A stretch of 64,000 nt of DNA from assembly GCA_902789415.1 (NCBI GenBank), contig CADAOD010000001.1, forward strand, positions 1 through 64,000, read 5' to 3'. Source of the DNA: an uncultured Prevotellaceae bacterium. Lineage in GTDB: Bacteria > Bacteroidota > Bacteroidia > Bacteroidales > Bacteroidaceae. A program made the position numbers and the translations under genes. Positions 36,189-44,600 of the stretch are shown here, piece by piece (within the stretch, counting starts at the first letter, position 1; each line of letters opens with the position of its first letter). The notes below the pieces were generated by a model that was not told where the DNA came from, searched no databases, and saw nothing but the letters and a program-made list of their open reading frames with translations.

Positions 36189-36226
36189 AAAAGTAGCTTC
36201 CCGATGGTCGGAAAGCTACTTTTTAT
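36189..36226. terminator. Bidirectional intrinsic terminator between the DUF4450 gene and susD
   Basis: Two 16-base arms (36189-36204 and 36208-36223) pair with a single mismatch around a 3-base loop, followed on the plus strand by T-rich sequence. On the minus strand the hairpin also ends in TTTT. It lies between converging genes that end at 36145 and 36245, so it probably ends both the rhamnose operon and the susC/susD operon. Confidence 0.85.
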
Positions 36227-36244
36227 TTGATGGTTATTATAGGA

Positions 36245-38359
36245 TTAATAACCTGGGTTCTGCCACATGGTTTCCTGTGTTGCGCTGTACTGCAGTACGC
36301 CGTTGGCATCCTGTGTTACAGCTACATCGCCACGGTTGGTAACCGACTCCAACTCAGAGAGTGGGATAGGACGGTAGTAGTGCTTCAGGGCAATGTTGCC
36401 ACTGGCCTGGGCGTTGTACTTCTTCACGTGGTCGATGAGGGTGTGGGTACGCTTCAGGTCGAACCAGCGCTGGTACTCACCGCACAGCTCGATGGCGCGC
36501 TCCTTCAGGATAGTCTCGATAGTAACGGTACCGCTGATGGAATTGTCCTTGCCAGCGATGGCGCGGGCTGCGCGCAGCTGGTTGATGGTCTTCAGGGCAT
36601 CGCCGCCTGTTGCCAGCTCAGCCTCGGCCTTAATCAGGTACATCTCGGCTAAGCGCAGTACCATGATGTCGCGGTGTGAGATATCGAAGGTAGGATAATC
36701 CTCTTCGTACTGATCATCAAGGAACTTCTTGATGCCAGGGAACGAACGGCGACCTTCAATCTTCTCGTTCTTGTAGCGGGCGTCGCCATATACATCGCTC
36801 TTAGCCTTTCCACCCTCGGTAGGCAGGGCTGTAGCAGGATCGCCAGAGGTGTAAACAGGAATGTCGCCACCGAATGCGAACTGCAAGCGATACTTGTCCT
36901 TGGCCTCGGCCTGCAGAGCCTGACCCTCGGCTGAGTTACCATCCATCAGGGCGTACTGGATACCAATAACACCACCGTTGAAGTAGTTACCATCCTCGGC
37001 GTAAGCCTCGTCGTAGGTCTTGTAAGTCTGATCGGCCATCTTAGGATAGTTGGCAGCATTGCCAGCCAGGTCGGGATGTACGCGATATTCGGTGAGCAGG
37101 GTGCCATTGTAACGCTGGTCGGTACCCTTGATCTCATCCAGAATCTGCCAGAGATAGAGTGAAGGCAGGTAGCGGGTGAAGCCACGGCCGTAAGGAGAGT
37201 AGTACTTACCAACCTCAACATCCTTACCTGTGCTCTTGCTCTTGATGGTGGTCTTACCGGCTGCCATACGGAAGAAGATAGAGTTGTTCTTCTGTCCGTT
37301 AGGACCGATATCGTCGCAACCGTTGTTCCAGAGTGATACGAACATCAGCAGTGAGGCACTACCACCGTTACGATTATAACCGGTACGGGTGATGAGTGAG
37401 TTGAAATTGCCAGTACCCTCGCTTGAGAAACGGTAAGGCACGCAGTTGTCGCGACCGGCGTTCAGATCGTTAGAGTAGTGAACGGCAAAGAGGTTCTCGG
37501 TATTGGTGGTTGCCTCTTCATTGTTCATATTCCAAGTGTCGCTGAAACGGCTGTAGAACTTCGCGCCAGAGTTGTTGATCACATCATTGGCAGCATTCAG
37601 AGCCTCGGTATAGAGATTGCCATAACCGCTGACGGCATTGGCACCCAACCAAGATGCAGCGTAGAGGGCTACGCGGGCATAGAGGGCCTCGGCTGAATAG
37701 TAGTAGGCACGACCATCGGCAGTGGCCGACTTACCATCCATGATGTTGGCCTTCTTATAGTTGTCCATCGACTGTTTCAAGTCATCCAGAATATGACCAT
37801 AGACCTCAGCCTCGGGCACACGAACAGGATTGTTGTTAATCGAGTTGATAGGCTCGGCATTGTAAGGGATAGGTCCCCACATAGCCACCATCTGCGAATA
37901 GTAGAGGGCACGCAGGAAGTAGGCATCGCCCAGATAGGCCGCCTTCTTGATATCGTCGATCACGGTGCAGGTAGGCACATACTTCAGTGCGTTGTTACAT
38001 ACATCTACGCCAGCGTAGAACATCTCCCAGTACTCGTCCAAGCAGGGGTTGTCGGCTACGTTGTTACCAAGAGCTTCGGCCGTGATGTCGTACTTCAGCA
38101 GCGACTTCTGTTTGTTGTCGTAGCCAAAGTAGAACAGGTCTGAACCCATTTCTGCAAGACCCAGCGATGGCTCCTTACCCCACCAACCGTGTGTGTAGGT
38201 ATAAGCCGACTGGATGAGGCCGTCGATACCCGAAACGGTATTGTAGGCCAGGTCGGCAGTCTCACCGGTCTTGTTCTCCTCGTCCAGGAAGTCTGAGCAG
38301 GAGGTTGCAGCGAAGCTGAAGGCAGCGGCCGCAAATAACATGCTATATATCTTTTTCAT
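36245..38359 (-). CDS. SusD/RagB-family surface glycan-binding lipoprotein (second pair)
   Basis: This 704-residue SusD-type lipoprotein has its lipobox cysteine at residue 21 (ATSC) followed by SDFLDEE, an acidic stretch typical of Bacteroidetes surface-exported lipoproteins. SusD landmarks: AYLGDAYFLRALYYSQMVAMWGPIPY (TPR-like helices), EALYARVALYAASWLG, ITRTGYNRNGG, and near the end HRDIMVLRLAEMYLIKAEAELATGG, INQLRAARAIAG and ILKERAIELCGEYQRWFDLKRT. The ATG at 38359 gives the normal MKKIYS signal start; another in-frame ATG lies at 38371. It follows the susC gene by 21 bases. It differs strongly from the SusD at 2953-4995, so the two receptor pairs probably take different fragments. Confidence 0.95.
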   Translation of the reverse strand: MKKIYSMLFAAAAFSFAATSCSDFLDEENKTGETADLAYNTVSGIDGLIQSAYTYTHGWWGKEPSLGLAEMGSDLFYFGYDNKQKSLLKYDITAEALGNNVADNPCLDEYWEMFYAGVDVCNNALKYVPTCTVIDDIKKAAYLGDAYFLRALYYSQMVAMWGPIPYNAEPINSINNNPVRVPEAEVYGHILDDLKQSMDNYKKANIMDGKSATADGRAYYYSAEALYARVALYAASWLGANAVSGYGNLYTEALNAANDVINNSGAKFYSRFSDTWNMNNEEATTNTENLFAVHYSNDLNAGRDNCVPYRFSSEGTGNFNSLITRTGYNRNGGSASLLMFVSLWNNGCDDIGPNGQKNNSIFFRMAAGKTTIKSKSTGKDVEVGKYYSPYGRGFTRYLPSLYLWQILDEIKGTDQRYNGTLLTEYRVHPDLAGNAANYPKMADQTYKTYDEAYAEDGNYFNGGVIGIQYALMDGNSAEGQALQAEAKDKYRLQFAFGGDIPVYTSGDPATALPTEGGKAKSDVYGDARYKNEKIEGRRSFPGIKKFLDDQYEEDYPTFDISHRDIMVLRLAEMYLIKAEAELATGGDALKTINQLRAARAIAGKDNSISGTVTIETILKERAIELCGEYQRWFDLKRTHTLIDHVKKYNAQASGNIALKHYYRPIPLSELESVTNRGDVAVTQDANGVLQYSATQETMWQNPGY

Positions 38360-38380
38360 ATCGATGATCATTATAAGTGA

Positions 38381-41300
38381 TTAGAAAGTTACGTTAAGAC
38401 CTACTACTACCTGCTTCATCAGTGGGAAGTTCACCGAACCGCCACGCTCTGGGTCGTAGTTGTCGAAATGACTGAATGTGAAGTAGTTCTTCAGCGAACC
38501 ATATACTCGAACATTGCTCATGTAAACCTTCTTGACGAGGTTCTTGGGCAGGTTGTACGACAGGGTGATGTCCTTAATCTTGAAGTAGTCGCCCTTCTGG
38601 ATCTGGATGTTGTTCTTGAAGTATGTAGGTGAAGAACCTGTAGCACCTGGCGATGGGATGTCGGCACCCTGATTCTCTGGTGTCCAGTAGCTCAGGTCGC
38701 CCCAGTTGGCATTGTCATACAGGTAGAGGCCGTAGCCGCTGTAGCTCAGATAGCCACCCAGACGGGCCATGGTCTGAATACTCAGCGAGAAGTCCTTATA
38801 AGTAAAGGTAGAGCTGAGACCCAGGATAGCCTTTGGTGAGCGGTCGTAGATAGTCTTATCGCTATCGTCAATCTTATCATCACCATTCACGTCGATCACC
38901 TTTGGTGTACCAGGATCGCCATAGTCGGCCATTGGCTTCTCGAAGTTGGGGTGAGCAGCCATATACTTGTCGAACTCGCCAATACCCCAGCAGCCGTCCA
39001 TGTCGTAAGTGTAGAAAGCTGATACAGGCTCGCCCAGCTTCAGAATGCTGGTGCCTGATACTACCTGCTCGATACCGTCGGCCAACTCATCCACCTCGTC
39101 GCGGGCGAAGGTGGCAGAGGCACTCAGATCCCAAGTGAAATCCTTGGTCTTCACAGGCTGTGCGCCCAGTGAAATCTCGAGACCGTGGCCCTTGGTCTTA
39201 CCCACATTCGAGATAGTGCTGGTAAATACCGAAGAGGCAGGGGCTGTCTTGTAGTACAGCAGATCATAGGTATGGCTATTGTAGTAGTCGATGCTACCAT
39301 AGATGCGGCCATTGAGGAACGCGAAGTCGAGACCGAAGTCGAGGGCAGCTGTCTTCTCCCATGTCAGCTTAGGATTAGCCATGGTCATAGGTGCCTTGTC
39401 GGTAGAGTTTGGCACGATGCTCTTGATGGTAGCCAGTGTCTGGTAGGCAGAGATGGCTGAGTTGCCAGAGAGACCCCAAGATACACGGAATTTCAGGTTA
39501 TCGAGCCATGACTTGGTGCCCTGCATGAACTTCTCCTCGGAGATACGCCAACCGGCACTTACTGATGGGAAGTAACCCCACTTGTGACCTTCGGCGAGTA
39601 CTGAAGAACCATCGGCACGAACCGATGCCTGCAACAGGTACTTGCCATCGTATGAGTAGTTGGCACGGGCAAAGAATGAAAGCATAGAGCTCTTGGTGTA
39701 GCCTGTGCTTACAAGAGGTGACTGAATCTTGCTGACATCGTAGAAGCCGCTCTTCTTGTAGCTCTCAGAACCGGCAACACCAGAGATGCTGCTGCTCTCA
39801 GATACGTATTGTGACATCTCGTGACCCAGCAGGAAAGTCATATCGTGCTTAGCAATGGTCTTGTTGTAGTTGGCAGTGTTCTGCCATACATACTTAGTAC
39901 CAGTGCTGCGGTCGTTAGCGATATAGGTAGTGGTAGGCGACTGGTAGCGAGCCTGACTGTGATAGTCCTGGTAGGTTCCAGTGCGTGATGTGCTGCGGTC
40001 GAGTGTGAACTGCGACTTCAGCATCAGACCCTTGATAGGATTGAGCTGCAGATAACCACTACCGAAGAAACGGCTGCTCTCGATGTTGCGCTGATAAGCA
40101 CCATCCTCGTCGAGCAGCGGTGAACAGTGAGCTGCATACCAGGGGTTAGGAGTAGCGTTGATTGAACCGTCATTCAGATAGGCGTGAGTGATGGTGGTCA
40201 TCTTCTGAGCCTGGTTATAAACACCGCCGTTACGCTTGTCGTTGCTCTTGTAAGCGTACGACAGGCTGGCACCGATCTTCACGATGCGGTTGATCTGATG
40301 ATCCAGGTTGATGCGACCGGTGTAGCGGTTGAACTCATCGCCCTTCATCAAACCCTTGTCATCCATAGCGGCTAATGACACGTTGAAGTTGGTCTTCTCG
40401 TTACCGCCCTGTACAGAAACCTCGTAGTTCTGAGATACGCTGTTGTCGAGAATTATGTCGAGCCAGTCGGTATAGCTCTTATCGTTATATATATCCAGTG
40501 TTGGTGTACCGTCATCGAGGTTGAATGTCAGCACGTCAGCGGCAGTAGCGCTGTTGCTGAAGTTCCAACCGTTGGCGGCAGCAGTCTCGTAGTTTTTCTT
40601 GTCGATCAGGCGCTGCACCTCCTTATCGCCATACATAGGCTTTACGATACCCGTGGCACCGTTGAATGAGAGATAGCCGTTAAAGTTAACTCTGGTCTTT
40701 CCGGCTGAGCCGCGCTTGGTGGTAATCAGGATAACACCGTTAGCACCCTTGGTACCATAGATAGCGGTAGAAGCGGCATCCTTCAGGATATCCATCGACT
40801 CAATATCGGTAGCAGGGATATCGAGGGTAGAACCATATTCTACACCATCCACAATAACCAGCGGACCGTTACCAGCCAACAGTGAGCGGTTACCACGCAG
40901 GGTCATGCTCACACCGGCACCGGCCTCACCACCGCCACTCTGCTGAAGGTCAACACCAGGAACCTTTGCCTGCATGGCTGAAAGAGCGTTAGCTCCAGCT
41001 ACCTTAGCCAGATCGTCGGTTCTTACAGAAGAAACCGAACCGGTCAGGTCTTTCTTCTTCATCGTACCATAACCTACTACTACCACCTCGTCGAGTGCAG
41101 CAGCATCTTCCTGCATGGTAACGTTAATACTGTTCTTACCGGCTACAGAAATCTTCTGCTCCTTGAAACCGATGTAAGAAATCTTGAGGACGGCCTTTTC
41201 AGGAACGCGCTGAATGGTGAAATTACCGTCGAAGTCGGTTACACCACCGATAGTGGTACCATCGACAACTACGCTTACACCAATCATAGGTTCACCTGAT

Positions 41301-41401
41301 GCATCCTTCACTGTACCTGTGATAGTCTTCTGAGCATAAGCTACGAAGCAGAACACAGATAAAAGCAAAGCCATAGAGGCTCTTTTGATTTGATGATTCA
41401 T
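38381..41401 (-). CDS. SusC-family TonB-dependent receptor (second pair)
   Basis: This 1006-residue outer-membrane importer has a signal peptide (about 1-23, FVAYAQ), a carboxypeptidase-regulatory-like domain (about 24-105, ITGTVKDASGEPMIGVSVVVDG and TDFDGNF), a TonB-box-like segment (VVVGYGTMKKKDLTGSVSSV), a plug (about 120-230, MTLRGNRSLL, VIVDGVEYG, SMDILKDAASTAIYGTKGANGVILITTKRG) and a barrel ending VVVGLNVTF. It is the first gene of the minus-strand pair with susD. A predicted promoter at 41488-41495 and a striking palindrome at 41536-41564 lie upstream. Unlike the receptor at 8140 it has no regulator gene next to it. Confidence 0.96.
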   Translation of the reverse strand: MNHQIKRASMALLLSVFCFVAYAQKTITGTVKDASGEPMIGVSVVVDGTTIGGVTDFDGNFTIQRVPEKAVLKISYIGFKEQKISVAGKNSINVTMQEDAAALDEVVVVGYGTMKKKDLTGSVSSVRTDDLAKVAGANALSAMQAKVPGVDLQQSGGGEAGAGVSMTLRGNRSLLAGNGPLVIVDGVEYGSTLDIPATDIESMDILKDAASTAIYGTKGANGVILITTKRGSAGKTRVNFNGYLSFNGATGIVKPMYGDKEVQRLIDKKNYETAAANGWNFSNSATAADVLTFNLDDGTPTLDIYNDKSYTDWLDIILDNSVSQNYEVSVQGGNEKTNFNVSLAAMDDKGLMKGDEFNRYTGRINLDHQINRIVKIGASLSYAYKSNDKRNGGVYNQAQKMTTITHAYLNDGSINATPNPWYAAHCSPLLDEDGAYQRNIESSRFFGSGYLQLNPIKGLMLKSQFTLDRSTSRTGTYQDYHSQARYQSPTTTYIANDRSTGTKYVWQNTANYNKTIAKHDMTFLLGHEMSQYVSESSSISGVAGSESYKKSGFYDVSKIQSPLVSTGYTKSSMLSFFARANYSYDGKYLLQASVRADGSSVLAEGHKWGYFPSVSAGWRISEEKFMQGTKSWLDNLKFRVSWGLSGNSAISAYQTLATIKSIVPNSTDKAPMTMANPKLTWEKTAALDFGLDFAFLNGRIYGSIDYYNSHTYDLLYYKTAPASSVFTSTISNVGKTKGHGLEISLGAQPVKTKDFTWDLSASATFARDEVDELADGIEQVVSGTSILKLGEPVSAFYTYDMDGCWGIGEFDKYMAAHPNFEKPMADYGDPGTPKVIDVNGDDKIDDSDKTIYDRSPKAILGLSSTFTYKDFSLSIQTMARLGGYLSYSGYGLYLYDNANWGDLSYWTPENQGADIPSPGATGSSPTYFKNNIQIQKGDYFKIKDITLSYNLPKNLVKKVYMSNVRVYGSLKNYFTFSHFDNYDPERGGSVNFPLMKQVVVGLNVTF

Positions 41402-41487
41402 ACGAACGTTAGTTTTAGTTTTACTTAAATTAATTATATAGAGTTAAATATTTAGCGTTTTAAGCTCCTTGCAGAACTTTACAGGTG

Positions 41488-41495
41488 CAAAAGTA
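41488..41495 (-). promoter_or_regulatory. Predicted -7 box upstream of the second susC
   Basis: The minus strand reads TACTTTTG, matching TAnnTTTG, 87 bases upstream of the susC start. A TTG that could be a weak -33 element lies 15 bases further up, which is closer than usual. Confidence 0.5.
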
Positions 41496-41535
41496 TTATT
41501 AATTGTGAAACAATGTATACTTTTTTATAAGAAAT

Positions 41536-41564
41536 CCCCTGCAAACGTTTACGTTATGCAGGGG
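41536..41564. promoter_or_regulatory. GC-rich 29-bp palindrome enclosing an AACGTTTACGTT site
   Basis: Perfect 8-bp arms CCCCTGCA (41536-41543) and TGCAGGGG (41557-41564) enclose AACGTTTACGTT plus one A, itself a near-palindrome. It sits 41 bases after the stop of the GH28-GH105 fusion gene and 41 bases upstream of the predicted -7 box of the second susC. It could form a terminator hairpin, although only a weak T-run (ATTTCTT) follows on the minus strand, or be an operator. An 11-base part of the core recurs, in opposite orientation, upstream of the fusion gene (46493-46503). Confidence 0.6.
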
Positions 41565-41604
41565 TGTTATCGCACACAATCGAAAATGTCATTTAAAATG
41601 CACT

Positions 41605-44600
41605 TTATTGCATTTTCTGTAACCCTTCCCAGCGCACGTTCCAACTACCGTCTTTGGGGAATCCTGGGTTTAGTGGTTGGTTGCAGCCATCCCAACCGGC
41701 ACACATCATGGCCACTGCTGTGAGCAGGGCACCATTGCCTGGCAGATAGATGCGCAGACGGTCGGCAGTCTGGAAGTTGTGACCGCTTGGCAGATAGGTA
41801 TTCTTCTGTGTATCAATGAGCAGTGCCTTGAGGGCTGTCTCGGGTTGTCCCAAACGGGCAGCTGTCATGGCAATCATACCGTAATCCCATCCCCAGGTGG
41901 TTTGCCAGTTCCAGTTTTGCATCACCCAGTCGAGGGTGTGCTGCATCTGTTCCTTATTATATAAGGTTGAAGCGGGGAGTAAACCGCAAGCACCCAACAC
42001 GGCGGGGTGGTCGTTACGGCACTTATCGGCAAAGGTCTCAACTTTCTTGCTGGTAGCATCAAAGGGGTCGAATGCCTCGTGGTTCTTGTCACTACCTATC
42101 TGTATGCCAGCGATATAAATGCCATCGGTCTCAGGCAGGGGCGACAGCTTGGCAATGATGTCATCCCATTTGGCGATACGTGCCTTGCCTTGGCGTTCGC
42201 GCCACTGCTGGGCCACCTTCAAACCGTACTGCCAGTAGGCCAACTCAAAGGGCTGATTGTACGAGATGTCCTTGGTCATGCACTCCTGCATGGCGGTGGC
42301 GCCTTTCAGGATGTAACGCTTCTGCTTGGCATCGTAAGTAACATAATCGGCCATAAACTCTGCTGTGGCTTCTACCTGCTCGCCGTAGGCTTTCAATGTC
42401 TCGGCTGTAGGTTTAGCACGATACATTTCTTCGGCCAGATAGATGTAGTGTGGTTGCTGCCAGATGAGGAACGAACCGGTATTTGATGGTGCTTCGCCAG
42501 CCCACGGGTCGGTCATCTTCATCCAGCGTACACCCTTAAAGCCTTGTCGCTGGGCAATCTGTCGGGCTACGGGATAAGCGACTGTGTTATACCACTGCAG
42601 CATCTGTGCTACTACCTCAGGACGGTTCCAAAGTGTGAAGTCGACAGCATGCCACCAAGTCATCTCTAAGTGTGGGCGACCGAACCAAGAGTTATAGGTA
42701 AGTCCAGTTTCCTGTGGTGGCATATTGTTGGCACAGTTAATCTTTGTAAGATATTGTGAGAGTACTACACGACGCTCCAGCTCTTTGGCTCGAGGATCGG
42801 TGCATTGCGAGAAATCAACGATAGCGCCAGCATTCCACCAGGCACCCCAATGACGTAATGTGGCTTTGTGATACTGGTCATACTCAAAAGCCAACGCCTG
42901 AGTGGTAGGCAAGGTGCTAAGGTATTCGGCTGAAACGGTGAGCACATCCTCGTTCGCGGTCAATTCAAACTCGTGATTATCACATTGGTTGAGTGTAGCC
43001 TGACCTTCCCACTGCAGTAGTACGTAATAGGTGGTGGCATCTATGGTACGCTTAATCAGGGCTTTTTGTGCGCTTTGCTCTACAATCACCGACTGGTGCT
43101 TGTCGGGCTGGTTCCAATCGCTGGCATCATCGGCATGCTTGCCGGTAGGATAGGGGAAACGTAGGTGGATGGTGGCACGCTGCGCCTTAAGCAATGGGCT
43201 CACGATTCGAGCATACAACGCATCTTTAGCAGGGTGAACACCTGTAGTAACCTCAACTTTCTGACCATCGGCTGTAAACACCGATTCAATCTCACCATCT
43301 AGCAACTTCTGTTCCTGACGGATATTTGTAAGCTGATTCAAGGCGATAGGTGTGCCGTTAGCATCGGTGAAGTGTAAGCCAAGGGCACCCAAGTTTAAGC
43401 GGTGTGGGTTAACACGAAGATACTCAGTAGCCTCTTTGTGCCGACCATCTTCTGCTTTCTTGTATTCTACAGCATATACTTCCTGATGACCATGTCCGAA
43501 GTCAAAAGCCTTCTCCGATTCTGAGGGTTTCAAACCTTTGGTGTTAGGAAACTGATGCCAGCCCCAATCGCTCATGGCGCAGAGGGGTACACCCTGTTTG
43601 TAATCCTCGGGGTACGACTGTAAACCAGTTATATCCACGGTAGTTGCAAAATGACCGTTGCCTACCGATAGCGACGACAGGGCATCGGTTTTGGTGATGA
43701 TGGGGTTATTGCGATTAACAACAGCGTGACGGTCTATAGAGGCCGTCACGTTGTTGATATTGTATCCTAACTGTTCCATTTCGAGCGAGGCCCAGATAAA
43801 CGGACCCACACCTTTGGCATCGTTATCGCGGATAGGTTCCGACAGGTAGTAATTATAGCCGCCATCACGTCGGGTATTCTCGTTTACCTTTGCCTTGGGG
43901 TTTATCTTCTTCAAGGCCGCCTGCACCTCGGGCGTGGCTGCCGGACCGAGTCCTGCTACCGAACAACACTGGGTGAGCGAGATGGTCTTATCCTCGTTTA
44001 CGCGGATAAAGTTATTAATGATACCTTTATAAGCTTTGATACCGGCATCGCGATATTTGGTGCCCAGGTAACCTTTGTTGTATGCCTTGAGCAATACGTA
44101 GGCAAACATCGACGAGCAAGTTGACTCTAAGTAGTTACCCTCGCGACCTGGCTGATCCATCACCTGATACCAAACGCCTGTTTTTTTGTCCTGCCATTTG
44201 ATAACGGCATCCAGATCCTTCTTCAGCAGGTCGATCACTTCCTGGCGACGGGCGTAGTTCTCGGGCAGGGCATCGAGCACCTCGATGAGTGCCATCGAGT
44301 ACCAACCCTGCGCACGGCCCCAGCAGTGCTGTGAAAGACCTGTTGTCTTATCAGCCCAGAAAGTGTTGCGGGTCTCGTCGTAAGCATGACGGTTCAGACC
44401 TGTCTTGGGGTCGAGTGTGCGCTCGTAGGTTATCTTCAGCTGGTTTACAGCATCGTCATAAATCTTATTGATGGCACCTTTCTTAGCATCTTTGGCTGTT
44501 GTGGTGATAGGTGCAGTAAGTGTGCGGAAGGGCAGACCCATGAAAATGCCATCCAACCATACTTGGTAAGCGTAGATGGCCTTGTGCCAATATACCTTGT

